From Micromonospora sp. FIMYZ51 (lineage in GTDB: Bacteria > Actinomycetota > Actinomycetes > Mycobacteriales > Micromonosporaceae), in the NCBI RefSeq assembly GCF_038246755.1, contig NZ_CP134706.1, forward strand, positions 6,451,501 through 6,515,500: 64,000 bases of DNA, given 5' to 3'. Positions 16,143 through 25,120 of the stretch are shown in pieces. Within the stretch, counting starts at the first letter, position 1. The number at the start of each line of letters is the position of its first letter. The notes beneath the pieces were generated by a model that saw nothing but the letters and a program-made list of their open reading frames with translations, had not been told where the DNA came from and ran no database searches. The translations under genes and the position numbers were made by a program.

Positions 16143-18392
16143 GTGACCCCGCCCCGCACCGCCACCGGCTTCGCCTCGACAAGCGCCAAGGCCCGTCGCC
16201 GGGGTGACCGGCCGGGCGGTGCCGAAATACTCGCCGCCGCGGTCGGCGCGGTGCCCGGCGGTGCGGCCCGCCCCGGTCAGCAGCAGATGGCCACGGCGAT
16301 CGAGGAGTGCGTGGCCACCGGTGAACATCTGCTGGTGCAGGCCGGCACCGGCACCGGCAAGTCGCTGGCGTACCTCGCCCCGGCGCTCACGGTCGACGGG
16401 CCGGTGGTGGTCTCCACCGCCACCCTGGCGTTGCAGTCCCAGCTCGTCGAGCACGACCTGCCCCGGCTGGCCGACGCCGTCGAGCCACTGCTCAAACGGC
16501 GGCCCACCTTCGCGGTGCTCAAGGGCCGCCACCACTACCTCTGCCTGGCCCGGCTGGAGAACTCGTCGGAGGACGAGCCGGTGGACACCCTCTTCGATCC
16601 GCCGGCCGAGCGGCCGGGTGGCGGCACCCGCTGGCTCGGTGAGGCGGGCCGGCTCGGCAAGCAGATCCAACGCCTGCGGGACTGGGCGCTGGAGACCGAC
16701 ACCGGCGATCGGGACGAGCTGGATCCCGGCGTCGACGACCAGGCGTGGCGGCTGGTCTCCATGCCGGCGAGGGAGTGCGTCGGGGCGGCCCGCTGCCCGT
16801 ACGGCGCGGAATGCTTCGCCGAGGCGTCCCGGGCCCGGGCGCGGGAGGCCGACATCGTGGTCACCAACCACAGCCTGCTCGCGGTCGACATGCTCGCCGG
16901 CCGGCACATCGTCCCGCCGCACAAGCTGCTCGTCGTCGACGAGGCCCACGAACTGGCCGACCGGGTCTCCTCGGCGGCCCAGGCGGAGCTGACCCCGGAG
17001 CTGATCGACCGGTCCGCCCGCCGGGCCCGCCCGTTGCTGCGTCCGGAGACGGCCGAGGCGCTGACCGCGGCCGGTGACGCCCTCGCGGTCGGGCTGGCCG
17101 AGGCACCGGTCGGGCGGATCACCAGCGGCCTGCCGGACCTGCTGCGCGAGGCGTGCACACTGCTGGACGCCGCGACCCGCGCGGCCCTGGACAGCATCGG
17201 CGACATCAAGGCCGACGATCCCGACCCGGTACGCAAGCAGCAGGCCAAGGCCGTCCTCGATGAGATGTCCAGCACCGCCCAGCGGCTGCTGGAGGAGGCG
17301 GAACACGACGTGGCCTGGGTGGAGCGCAACGACGCCACCGGCCGCCGGGCGCTTGTGGTGGCCCCGCTCTCGGTCGCCGGCACGCTCGCCACCCACCTCT
17401 ACGACGAGCGGACCGTGGTGGCCACCTCGGCCACCCTGGCGCTCGGCGGCCGGTTCGACACGGTGGCACGGGCGCTGGGCCTTGAAGCGCCCGCACCCGG
17501 CCCACCGTCACCGGCCGCCGCCGCCCTCGCCGAGACCACGCGCCGACCGGCCGGGGCACGGGCGGCATCTCCGGCCGGGGCACGGGCGGCATCTCCGGCC
17601 GGGGCACGGGCGGCGTCTCCGGCCGGCGATCCGGCCAGCGGCGACAGTGGCACCGGCCGCCCCGACGCCGCACCGGCCGACGGTCGTACGGGCGCCAGCG
17701 GCGGAACCGTCGACTCCGGCCCGGGTTGGCGGTCGCTGGATGTCGGCTCGCCGTTCGACTACGCCCGCCAGGGAATCCTCTACGTGGCCGCGCACCTGCC
17801 CCGCCCCGGTGCCTCCGGGCTGCCCGACGCGGCCGGTGAAGAACTCCTCGCGTTAGTCGGCGCGCTGGGTGGGCGTACGCTCGGGCTCTTCTCCTCCCGA
17901 CGGGCCGCCCAGCAGGCGGCGGAGCTGCTGCGGGCGCGGACCGACCTACCCGTGCTGTTGCAGGGCGAGGAGGCGCTGCCGCTGCTGGTCCGCCGGTTCC
18001 GGGAGGAGCGGTCGAGCTGCCTGTTCGGGGTGATGTCGCTGTGGCAGGGCGTGGACGTGCCGGGTGACGCGTGTCAGCTAGTCGTGATCGACCGGCTGCC
18101 CTTTCCCCGGCCCGACGAGCCGTTGGCCGCCGCGCGGGCGGCGGCGGTGGACGCCCAGGGCGGTTCCGGCTTCGCCGCGGTCAGCGTGCCGATCGCGGCG
18201 GTCCGGCTGGCTCAGGGCGTGGGCCGGTTGATCCGGGCCACCGGCGACCGGGGTGTGGTGGCCGTGCTCGACTCCCGGCTGGAAACGGCCCGGGGCTACG
18301 GGGCGTTCCTGCGCCGCTCGCTGCCACCGTTCTGGTACACCACCCGTCCGGAGGTGGTGCGCGGCGCCCTGACCCGGCTCGCCGAGAGCTGA
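16143..18392 (+). CDS. DinG/XPD-like ATP-dependent DNA helicase
   Basis: A superfamily 2 helicase with an iron-sulfur domain, expected to unwind DNA 5' to 3' during repair or R-loop removal. In the 749-residue product one finds Walker A GTGTGKS (68-74), a Cys near residue 134 and three more in ECVGAARCPYGAEC (about 211-225) that complete a 4Fe-4S site, the DEAH box in VVDEAHEL, and C-terminal helicase motifs (LFSSRRAAQQAAELL, GVMSLWQGVDVPGD, VDRLPF-like, QGVGRLIR). Between the two motor halves there is a low-complexity insert with an 8-residue repeat AASPAGAR. The GTG at 16143 lies 6 nt after TACCGT with no ribosome site (leaderless). Confidence 0.92.
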   Translation: MTPPRTATGFASTSAKARRRGDRPGGAEILAAAVGAVPGGAARPGQQQMATAIEECVATGEHLLVQAGTGTGKSLAYLAPALTVDGPVVVSTATLALQSQLVEHDLPRLADAVEPLLKRRPTFAVLKGRHHYLCLARLENSSEDEPVDTLFDPPAERPGGGTRWLGEAGRLGKQIQRLRDWALETDTGDRDELDPGVDDQAWRLVSMPARECVGAARCPYGAECFAEASRARAREADIVVTNHSLLAVDMLAGRHIVPPHKLLVVDEAHELADRVSSAAQAELTPELIDRSARRARPLLRPETAEALTAAGDALAVGLAEAPVGRITSGLPDLLREACTLLDAATRAALDSIGDIKADDPDPVRKQQAKAVLDEMSSTAQRLLEEAEHDVAWVERNDATGRRALVVAPLSVAGTLATHLYDERTVVATSATLALGGRFDTVARALGLEAPAPGPPSPAAAALAETTRRPAGARAASPAGARAASPAGARAASPAGDPASGDSGTGRPDAAPADGRTGASGGTVDSGPGWRSLDVGSPFDYARQGILYVAAHLPRPGASGLPDAAGEELLALVGALGGRTLGLFSSRRAAQQAAELLRARTDLPVLLQGEEALPLLVRRFREERSSCLFGVMSLWQGVDVPGDACQLVVIDRLPFPRPDEPLAAARAAAVDAQGGSGFAAVSVPIAAVRLAQGVGRLIRATGDRGVVAVLDSRLETARGYGAFLRRSLPPFWYTTRPEVVRGALTRLAES
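17549..17620 (+). repeat. 24-bp tandem repeat inside the helicase gene, 3 copies
   Basis: Units starting GGCCGGGGCACGGGCGGC occur at 17549, 17573 and 17597; the third differs at one base. They keep the frame and encode three AASPAGAR-like octapeptides in a disordered insert. Confidence 0.9.
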
Positions 18393-18443
18393 CGCCGGGT
18401 CGCGGCCGGCCGGTCGACCCGGTCGCCGCGACGACGGACCAGG

Positions 18444-19760
18444 TCAGGGTGCCCGGGAGGCGACGACGACCGCGTCCGGTGGGGTGTCCGGGACGGTACG
18501 CGCGGCGAGCCGGCGCACCGCCGTGTTCAGCACCGCGATCACCGGCACCGCGACCACCGCGCCGGTGATCCCGGCGAGCACCACCCCGGCGGCCAGACCG
18601 ATGATCACCGCGAGCGGGTGGATGGCCACCGCCCGACCCATGATCAGCGGCTGGAGGATGTGGCCCTCCACCTGCTGCACGCCGATCACCACCCCGAGGA
18701 TGATCAACGCGGTCACCGGCCCGCTGTCCACAAGGGCCACCAGCACCGCCACCCCGCCGGAGAGGGTCGCACCGACGATCGGGATAAACGCGCCGAGGAA
18801 GACCAGGGCGGCCAGCGGGAAGGCGAACGGAATGTCGAAGATGACCAGGAAGACGCCGATGCCGACGGCGTCGATGAAGGCGACAAGCACGGTCGCCCGG
18901 ACGTAGGCGACCAGGGTGGCCCAGGAGGCCCGGCCGGCGTCGTCGACCTTCCACCGCGCGGCCACCGGGAGCAGCCGGACCAGGAAGCGCCAGATGATGT
19001 TGCCGTCCCGCAGGAAGAAGAAGGTGGCGAAGAGCACCAGGACCGTACCGGTCAGCACCTCGGCCAGCGTCGCGGCGGTGGAGAGGGCGCCGCTGGTGAA
19101 GCGCTCGGTGTTGTTGTCTACCCACTGCTGTAGTTCGGTGAGGTAGCGGTCGAGGTCGTTGTCCGACAGGTGCAACGGACCGGTCTTGAGCCAGTCCTGG
19201 ATCTGCTGCAATCCCTGAGTCGACTTCGCGGCCAACTCCGGAACACCCTTGATGAACTCGTTCACCACCAGAGTCAGCGTGCCGATCACTGCGGCCAGGC
19301 CGGCGACCAGCACCACCGCGGTCGCCAACGACCTCGGCAGGCGCGCCCGCAACAGCCAGCCGACCGCGGGCGCGAGCAGCGCCGACAGCAACATCGCCAC
19401 GGCGAGCGGGATGATCACGATGCTTATCGTGCCGACCAGTTTCAGCAGCGCCCAGAAGACGACGCCGACGACGATCAGCCGCCACGACCAGGCGGCGGCG
19501 ATCCGCAGTGCGTGCGGCACGTCCGCGTCGTCGCGGCTGGACGTGGAGTTGTGCAGGGCCGCCGGCGGAGTGTCGGCGCCGACCACGGTGGCGGCCGGTG
19601 GTGCCGCCGGGCCAGGGTGCGACGGCGAGGCCGTCCTGGCCGGCTCGGGTACGTCGGCCGGCCTGCTCCGCGCGGCGCGAACCGATTCCCGTCCCGATTC
19701 GTACGCGCGACGCAACCGCCCGCGAATCCGCTCGAACCGGCTCAAGCGCACCTCCCCCAT
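18444..19760 (-). CDS. AI-2E family transporter
   Basis: A polytopic membrane protein (438 aa) of the AI-2E/PurR exporter family. After a charged head and a Pro/Ala-rich stretch come eight or so hydrophobic helices: SWRLIVVGVVFWALLKLVG, IVIIPLAVAMLLSALLAPAV, then a long extracytoplasmic helical part (about 150-230), and a C-terminal block with PFAFPLAALVFLGAFIPIVG and the family motif QVEGHILQPLIMG. Members move small molecules or sodium/protons; the substrate here is unknown. The ATG at 19760 has GAGGG 7 nt upstream; a start at 19835 is possible. The gene is convergent with the helicase. Confidence 0.88.
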   Translation of the reverse strand: MGEVRLSRFERIRGRLRRAYESGRESVRAARSRPADVPEPARTASPSHPGPAAPPAATVVGADTPPAALHNSTSSRDDADVPHALRIAAAWSWRLIVVGVVFWALLKLVGTISIVIIPLAVAMLLSALLAPAVGWLLRARLPRSLATAVVLVAGLAAVIGTLTLVVNEFIKGVPELAAKSTQGLQQIQDWLKTGPLHLSDNDLDRYLTELQQWVDNNTERFTSGALSTAATLAEVLTGTVLVLFATFFFLRDGNIIWRFLVRLLPVAARWKVDDAGRASWATLVAYVRATVLVAFIDAVGIGVFLVIFDIPFAFPLAALVFLGAFIPIVGATLSGGVAVLVALVDSGPVTALIILGVVIGVQQVEGHILQPLIMGRAVAIHPLAVIIGLAAGVVLAGITGAVVAVPVIAVLNTAVRRLAARTVPDTPPDAVVVASRAP

Positions 19761-19914
19761 GGTTGTGCCCTCTGCGCACAGCGTCAGGTCGGACAGGATA
19801 CGCCCGAGCGCTTCACGGTAGGGCGTTTCCGCCATACCTTTGCCCGTACCGGTGCCCGTCCAACCCGGTGACCACCGGCGGCCGGCCGGCGGGCGACACG
19901 GTAGCGTCTGCGAC

Positions 19915-20253
19915 GTGACAGCCGACCAGAACCTCGATTCCGGCCTGCCCATCCGGCTGCTGCACGACCGCGTGCTGGTACGGATGGAGGGGGGCGACGG
20001 CGAGCGGCGCTCTACCGCAGGCATCGTCATCCCGGCCACCGCCGCCGTCGGTAAGCGCCTGGCCTGGGCCACCGCCGTGGGCGTCGGGCCGCACGTCCGT
20101 TCCATCGTCTCCGGCGATCGGGTGCTCTTCGACCCCGACGACCGCTCCGAGGTCGAGTTGCACGGCCGTGGCTACGTGCTGCTGCGCGAGCGCGACGTGC
20201 ACGCGGTGGCCGCCGAACGGGTCGAGGAGGACGCCACCGGGCTCTACCTCTGA
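19915..20253 (+). CDS. Solo GroES-like co-chaperonin
   Basis: The 112-residue protein has the GroES fold pattern: IRLLHDRVLVRMEG at the start, a mobile-loop region with RRSTAGIVIPATA, then KRLAWATAVGVGPHV, SGDRVLFDPDD and GRGYVLLRERDVHAV. It is longer than GroES at the C-terminus (RVEEDATGLYL) and no groEL is adjacent; groEL lies 10.5 kb away on the other strand. It is therefore a paralogue rather than the housekeeping groES. The GTG at 19915 lies 7 nt after TAGCGT (19902-19907), a leaderless start. It is divergent from the AI-2E transporter. Function is inferred only from fold. Confidence 0.87.
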   Translation: MTADQNLDSGLPIRLLHDRVLVRMEGGDGERRSTAGIVIPATAAVGKRLAWATAVGVGPHVRSIVSGDRVLFDPDDRSEVELHGRGYVLLRERDVHAVAAERVEEDATGLYL

Positions 20254-20422
20254 GCCCGCCGGCACCACAGCGAGATCGTCCCGGCACCCGCGTGCCGGCA
20301 CCACGGCGCGGCCGTCCCGAAGCCCGCGTCTCGGCTCTACCGCGAGATCGTCCCGAAGCCCGCGTCGTTTGCCGCGCTCCCCGGCGGGAAGCCAGCCGCA
20401 TCACCGGCCCTGGGGAGGGACG
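20254..20422. repeat. Degenerate GC repeats between genes
   Basis: Phrases such as CGAGATCGTCCCG and GTCCCGAAGCCCGCGTC each occur twice in this gap. No gene is visible. The last bases hold the GGGGAGGGA site of the next small gene. Confidence 0.5.
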
Positions 20423-20590
20423 ATGCCGGTATTAGTGAAGAAGGTGCTGGCTTGGGGAAGTCTCGCGTTCCTGATCTACTTCATGGCGTTCCGGCCCGAA
20501 GGCGCGGCGGAGATGTTCCGAGCGATCGGCGCCGCCCTGCTGATGATGGCGCAGGGTCTCGGCGACTTTCTCACCAGGCTGATGGCCTGA
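20423..20590 (+). CDS. Small membrane protein (55 aa)
   Basis: ATG 20423 follows a strong GGGGAGGGA site. The 55-residue product has a short basic start (MPVLVKK), one hydrophobic helix (VLAWGSLAFLIYFMAF), a turn RPEGAAEMF and a second amphipathic to hydrophobic helix (AIGAALLMMAQGLGDFLTRLM). The pattern is that of small conserved actinobacterial membrane proteins without assigned function. It follows the GroES-like gene on the same strand by 170 nt and ends in a terminator shared with the convergent PrsW gene. Confidence 0.72.
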   Translation: MPVLVKKVLAWGSLAFLIYFMAFRPEGAAEMFRAIGAALLMMAQGLGDFLTRLMA

Positions 20591-20618
20591 CCGCGCGCTG
20601 ACGGCCCGCGCGCGGTCA
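20588..20618. terminator. Bidirectional terminator overlapping both stop codons
   Basis: TGACCGCGCGC (20588-20598) pairs perfectly with GCGCGCGGTCA (20608-20618) over a 9-nt loop. Its ends are the stop codons of the two convergent genes. Confidence 0.75.
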
Positions 20619-22073
20619 GTGCCGCTGCGGCGGCCAGGGCGGCGCGGGGGGCCGCTGGCCGTACCAGCCGGGCGGGCCGTAGCCGGCAGCGAAGGCCGGT
20701 GGTGGCGGCGCAGCGGCCAGCACCACCGGAATCGGGACCACCGGCTCCTCGGGCGCCTGCACCGACCGCTGCGAACCGTCCGGGAACCGCAGATGGTACT
20801 GCCGCCCGTCCCAGACGCCGACCGGCGACTGCGGGTCCCGGCCCACAAAGTACGACCGGTAGGTGCTGATCAGTTCCAGCAGCTGCTGTTCCTCCCGCGC
20901 TGTGCGTTCCCGGTCGACGGGCCGGCGGTCCAGGCCCCGCAGCGCGCCGTCCCGCAGCAGCGCCAGCCGGGTCGCCGCGAACTGGTAACCGCGCATGGCG
21001 CGCAGTCCGGCGTCACCGGCCACCCGCCGGGCCCACACCCGGGCCGCGTGCCGCCGGCCGAGGCTGCTCAGCGCCGCGACCTCGGGCGGGGTGAGCCAGC
21101 CGGCCCGGACGTAGTCGGGCAGGGTTCGCTCGGTGAGCCGCCCCTCCCAGGCACGTAGCCACACCGCCAGACCGACCATGCCGAAGAAGATCGGCACCAT
21201 CACACCGACCATGCCGACGAGCGTGATCAAAACCTCGCCGGTGGCCTCGCTCAGGGTCGGCAGCAGGTTCCAGGCCCCGTGCAGCATCATCGCCAGCAGC
21301 AGGCCGGCGAGCGGGGCGAGCACCCGGACCCGGCGGTCCGCCGTACGGGCGGCGATGCCGAGGCCGACACCGGTCATCGAGGTGAACAACGGATGGGCGA
21401 ACCCGAACAGCAGGATCCGGCCGATGAAGATGGCGATCACCTGCTGGGCGCCGGTGGCCGGGCCGTACTGCTCGACACCGGCGGCGTACCCGCGCCCGCC
21501 CAGGTAGAGGATGTTCTCCACCATCGCGAAGCCGATCGCGGAAAGCCCGCAGTACACCAGCCCGTCGGTGATGCCCGACCACTCCCGGCGCCGGAAGAGC
21601 AGCAGCAGGATCGGGCCGAGCGCCTTGGTCAGCTCCTCGATGAAGGGCGCGACCAGCACTGCGGTGAGTGCGATGGGCAACCCCCGCTCCTCGAACCAAC
21701 TTGCGGAAGCCTCGTTGACCAGCAACGACGCCGCAGTGGAGACGAACGCGCCCCAGGCGAAACAGAAGATCAGGTACTTGAGTGGCTCGGGCTCGTACCG
21801 GTCCAACCAGAGAAAACAGGCCACCAGGACCGGGACCGGCAGGATCGCGGCGGCCGTGCCGATCAGGAGCGCCTCGGCGCCGAGGTTGGTGCCGAGGGTG
21901 ACCAGCATGAAGATCGCGGAGGCGGCGATCAGCAGGATCACCCCGGCCAGCACCAGGGCCCGCCGCCAGTTGAGCCGGCGACGTGGCATGCCGGGTACGC
22001 CGGTGCCCATTGGCGGGGCGGCGGGCACGGACGGCGACGGCGGCAAGGATCCGCCGGACGGGGTGTCGGCCAT
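20616..22073 (-). CDS. PrsW-type intramembrane metalloprotease
   Basis: PrsW proteases cleave membrane-bound anti-sigma factors or similar substrates within the bilayer. The 485-residue protein has a Pro-rich head, eight or more membrane helices and the conserved sites: EELTK in LVAPFIEELTKALGP, the helix YCGLSAIGFAMVENILYL, the His-containing FAHPLFTSMTG and MLHGAWNLLP. After the membrane part a 170-residue cytosolic tail follows, ending in a Pro/Gly/Tyr-rich segment and including a helical region that may recruit partners. The ATG at 22073 lies 6 nt after TACGCT and has no ribosome site (leaderless). No anti-sigma gene is next to it. Confidence 0.88.
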   Translation of the reverse strand: MADTPSGGSLPPSPSVPAAPPMGTGVPGMPRRRLNWRRALVLAGVILLIAASAIFMLVTLGTNLGAEALLIGTAAAILPVPVLVACFLWLDRYEPEPLKYLIFCFAWGAFVSTAASLLVNEASASWFEERGLPIALTAVLVAPFIEELTKALGPILLLLFRRREWSGITDGLVYCGLSAIGFAMVENILYLGGRGYAAGVEQYGPATGAQQVIAIFIGRILLFGFAHPLFTSMTGVGLGIAARTADRRVRVLAPLAGLLLAMMLHGAWNLLPTLSEATGEVLITLVGMVGVMVPIFFGMVGLAVWLRAWEGRLTERTLPDYVRAGWLTPPEVAALSSLGRRHAARVWARRVAGDAGLRAMRGYQFAATRLALLRDGALRGLDRRPVDRERTAREEQQLLELISTYRSYFVGRDPQSPVGVWDGRQYHLRFPDGSQRSVQAPEEPVVPIPVVLAAAPPPPAFAAGYGPPGWYGQRPPAPPWPPQRH

Positions 22074-22168
22074 GCGGCCAGCGTAGTCATCTCCGGCCCG
22101 CCGGGCCGGGCGCATCGACAGCACCGACGGTGACCAGCGAATCAGCTACTTTTCGGGTGACCGCGCGC

Positions 22169-23428
22169 TCAGCCCACGGGCGGTGCGGTAGGTGGTTTCG
22201 CCGCCGGTTCCGGTCCGGCCGGCGCACCGGGCCGCTCCAACGCGCCGAAGCGCCGCCGTACCAGCCGGTTGGCCTCCTCCTGGCTGATTCCCGAGGCGAC
22301 CATCAGGTCGCTGGCGGTGGTACGCACCTGGGCTACCACGACGCTGCCGGAGAATCCGACCCCCTCGGCGTACGCCTGGCCGGCCTCGGCGACCGCGCGC
22401 AGTGACCGCTCCCGCGCCTGTTCGGGCTCCTCGCCCCGGGCGAACTCGTGCTTCAGCACGCGTACCGCCTCGGCGAGATTGCTTATCGCCGCCGGCATCG
22501 CGTCCGGGACCGGCTCCGCGTCCTCGATCAGGGTCACCGCGCGCCGGATCAACGTCCCGCTGTTCCGCATCGCCCGGTCGATCGGATCGGCCGCCTCCGC
22601 GTAGTGGGTGAGTTCGCTGCGCCGGTGCCAGCGTGCCGGGGAGAGCAGGGCGGTTTCCTTGGCTCCCTCGATCGCCTCGATGAAGGTGCCCAGCTCCTCC
22701 TTGTTGTCCCGCAACCGGTCCAGCGCCTGCTGCACCTTCTCCCGGTCGCCGTCCCGCAGGCCGTCGGCGGCGTTGTCCAGTTGCTCGGCGAGCAGGTCCA
22801 GGGCCGGCCGGGCGGCCCGGTTCAGCACCCGCAGCGGATTGAGCGGCAGCAGGATCGCGGTGACCAGCAGCGCGATGGTGCCGCCGACGAGCGCGTCGAT
22901 GAACCGCGGTATCTCCAGGTCCTCGACCGACGGGCTGAGCGTCACGATCAGCACCGCGGTCGCGGCGGCCTGGATCACGATCGCGACGCTGCCCCCGGCG
23001 AAGATGGTAAGCACGATGGCGGCGGTGACGACCAACCCGAGCTGCCACGGACCGGTGCCGAGGAAATAGATCAGCAGGTCGCCGACCGCCACCCCGACCC
23101 CGACCCCGGCGATCAGTTCCACGGTTCGGCGGAACCGCTGGCCCACCGAGACGGCGAGGGTGCCGACAGCGGAGATCGGAGCGAAGACCGGCTGCGGGTT
23201 ACCCAGCAGCTCGTGCGCGGCCAGCCAGGACAGCCCGGCCGCCAGGCCCGCCTGAACTGCCAGGCCGAACGCCATCCGCACCCGGTGCAGCCGGTCGTGC
23301 AGGGTCGCCTTGCCTCGGCGATGCCACTGGGACATGGTCTCGGCAATCCGGGCCGAGTCCACCTCAGACAGCTGCTCGGGCATACGGTGGGGTCGCAGCA
23401 GCGAATGTAGTCGACTCCGGACCGCCAT
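22169..23428 (-). CDS. FUSC/ArAE-like aromatic acid exporter family protein
   Basis: A membrane protein of about 419 residues. The N-terminal half has about six helices (MAFGLAVQAGLAAGLSWLAA, PISAVGTLAVSVGQR, TAAIVLTIFAGGSVAIVIQA, VGGTIALLVTAILLPLNPL), the pattern of fusaric-acid-resistance-like exporters. The C-terminal half is a cytosolic helical coiled domain (RPALDLLAEQLDNAADGLRD, RDNKEELGTFIEAIEGAKE) with a Pro-rich end. Substrate unknown. The start is uncertain between 23428 and 23449; neither has a clear ribosome site. A copy of the AAGGGGCCCTT repeat lies just upstream, between this gene and the divergent oxidase. Confidence 0.8.
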   Translation of the reverse strand: MAVRSRLHSLLRPHRMPEQLSEVDSARIAETMSQWHRRGKATLHDRLHRVRMAFGLAVQAGLAAGLSWLAAHELLGNPQPVFAPISAVGTLAVSVGQRFRRTVELIAGVGVGVAVGDLLIYFLGTGPWQLGLVVTAAIVLTIFAGGSVAIVIQAAATAVLIVTLSPSVEDLEIPRFIDALVGGTIALLVTAILLPLNPLRVLNRAARPALDLLAEQLDNAADGLRDGDREKVQQALDRLRDNKEELGTFIEAIEGAKETALLSPARWHRRSELTHYAEAADPIDRAMRNSGTLIRRAVTLIEDAEPVPDAMPAAISNLAEAVRVLKHEFARGEEPEQARERSLRAVAEAGQAYAEGVGFSGSVVVAQVRTTASDLMVASGISQEEANRLVRRRFGALERPGAPAGPEPAAKPPTAPPVG

Positions 23429-23471
23429 ATCCGCGACTACCCACCCCAAGCCCGGACATTCCTCACTGATA

Positions 23472-23526
23472 GGTAAGGAAGGGCCCCTTATTAACGCCTG
23501 GTGTAGAGGAAGGGCCCCCTTTTAAC
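23472..23526 (-). repeat. AAGGGGCCCTT two-part repeat, copy 2
   Basis: On the minus strand it reads GTTAAAAGGGGGCCCTTCC and onward, then AGGC, then GTTAATAAGGGGCCCTTCC and onward. This is the only copy found between divergent genes. It sits 22-45 nt from the FUSC start and about 60 nt before the oxidase start. Confidence 0.85.
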
Positions 23527-23587
23527 ATCACGCCCTCCTCGTACACCCGCTTGGTGATCACCGCTCACCGGTCGTAGCCTCGGCGGC

Positions 23588-24988
23588 ATGGCCGCCACCT
23601 CCCTCCTCGACGACCTGCGCGCCGCTCTCGGACCGGACGCGGTGCTCACCGATCCGGACCTGCTGCGCGGGTACGAGCGGGACGAGGCCGATCTGTGCGC
23701 CGCCGGTACGCCGCTGGCCGTCACCCGGCCGCGCAACACCGAGGAGGTGGCCGCCGTGATCCGGGCGGCCGGCCGGTACGGCGTACCCGTGGTGCCGCAG
23801 GGGGCACGGACCGGGCTGGCCGGCGCGGCGAACGCGGTCGACGGCGCGGTGCTGCTCAGCACGGTGGCGATGGACGCGGTGCTGGAGATCGACCCGGTGA
23901 GCCGGATCGCGGTGGTCCAGCCTGGCGTGGTCAACGCGACGCTCAGCGCGGCAGTGGCCAAGCAGGGGCTCTGGTACCCGCCGGATCCGGGCTCCTGGGA
24001 GTCGTCCACCATCGGCGGCAACGTGGCCACCAACGCGGGCGGCATGTGCTGCGTGAAGTACGGCGTGACAAGCGAGTACGTGCTCGGTTTGGAGGTGGTG
24101 CTCGCCTCCGGCGAGGTGCTGCGCACCGGTCGGCGTACGGCGAAGGGGGTGGCCGGTTACGACCTCACCCGGCTCTTCGTCGGCTCGGAGGGCACCCTCG
24201 GCGTGATCACCGAGGTGACCGTGGCGCTGCGTCCCGCTCCGGCGGAGTCGCTGACCCTGGTGGCGGTCTTCGGCTCCACTGCGGCGGCGGGCGAGGCGGT
24301 GGCCCGGATCGCCGCCCAGGGCCTCTCCCCCAGCCTGCTCGAACTACTCGACCGCACGCACCTGGGGGCGATCGAGGCGTACCGACCGATGGGGTTGCGC
24401 ACGGACGCCGAGGCGCTGCTGCTGGCCGCGGCGGACACCGGGCCGCGCGCCGCCGCGGACCTCGCCGAGTTGGCCGCCGTCTGCGAGGCCGCCGGCGCCC
24501 AGGAGGTCTACGCGGCCACCGACGCGGTGGAGGCCGCCGGCCTGTTGCAGGCCCGCCGGCTCGCACATCCGGCGATGGAGAGGTACGCCGCCGAGGCGTA
24601 CCCGGGCGGCAATGGCGGCTTGATCATCGACGACCTGGCGGTGCCCCGGGGTGCGCTGGCCGCCCTGCTCGACGGGGTGGCCCGGATCGCCGCCGAATGC
24701 GAGGTGCCGATCGGTGTGGTCGGTCACGCCGGTGACGGCAACATGCACCCGAACATCGTGGTCGACCGGGCCGACCCGGCCAGCCTGGAACGCGGCCGGC
24801 GGGCCTTCGACGAGATCATGCGGCTCGGTCTGGAACTCGGTGGCACCTGCACCGGTGAGCACGGCGTCGGCCTGCTCAAGCGGGACTGGCTCGCCCGTGA
24901 GATCGGGCCGGTGGGCGTACGGGTGCATCAGGCGATCAAGGCGGCACTGGATCCGACCGGCCTGCTCAACCCGGGCAAGGTGCTCTGA
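23588..24988 (+). CDS. FAD-binding oxidase, GlcD/lactate dehydrogenase type
   Basis: Oxidises a 2-hydroxy acid (glycolate, D-lactate or similar) with FAD. The 466-residue protein has the PCMH-type FAD domain: PQGARTGLAGAANA, SSTIGGNVATNAGGMCCVKY, a GLEVVLASGEVLRTG strand and GSEGTLGVITEVT. The C-terminal domain shows GHAGDGNMHPN and TGEHGVGLLKRDWL, which bind metal and substrate. The ATG at 23588 is 7 nt after TAGCCT (23575-23580), without a ribosome site (leaderless). There is no adjacent FeS subunit (GlcF-like), so it probably works alone. The exact substrate cannot be told from the sequence. Confidence 0.9.
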   Translation: MAATSLLDDLRAALGPDAVLTDPDLLRGYERDEADLCAAGTPLAVTRPRNTEEVAAVIRAAGRYGVPVVPQGARTGLAGAANAVDGAVLLSTVAMDAVLEIDPVSRIAVVQPGVVNATLSAAVAKQGLWYPPDPGSWESSTIGGNVATNAGGMCCVKYGVTSEYVLGLEVVLASGEVLRTGRRTAKGVAGYDLTRLFVGSEGTLGVITEVTVALRPAPAESLTLVAVFGSTAAAGEAVARIAAQGLSPSLLELLDRTHLGAIEAYRPMGLRTDAEALLLAAADTGPRAAADLAELAAVCEAAGAQEVYAATDAVEAAGLLQARRLAHPAMERYAAEAYPGGNGGLIIDDLAVPRGALAALLDGVARIAAECEVPIGVVGHAGDGNMHPNIVVDRADPASLERGRRAFDEIMRLGLELGGTCTGEHGVGLLKRDWLAREIGPVGVRVHQAIKAALDPTGLLNPGKVL

Positions 24989-25060
24989 GCCGGCAGGTTG
25001 CCGACCTGTTGAGCGGGTTGCCGACCTGTCAGCTGTTGAGCGGGCTGCCGACCTGTCGGG
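24989..25060. repeat. Short degenerate tandem repeats
   Basis: The phrase TTGCCGACCTGT or CTGCCGACCTGT with a following GTTGAGCGGG occurs three times directly after the oxidase stop, before the AAGGGGCCCTT repeat. Confidence 0.6.
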
Positions 25061-25062
25061 CT

Positions 25063-25119
25063 GTTAAAAGGGGGCCCTTCCTATACACGAGGCGTTAATA
25101 GGGGGCCCTTCCTTGCACC
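25063..25119 (+). repeat. AAGGGGCCCTT two-part repeat, copy 3
   Basis: GTTAAAAGGGGGCCCTTCC and GTTAATAGGGGGCCCTTCC half-units joined by AGGC, between convergent genes. It ends 1 nt from the lipoprotein stop codon at 25121. Confidence 0.85.
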
Positions 25120-25120
25120 G

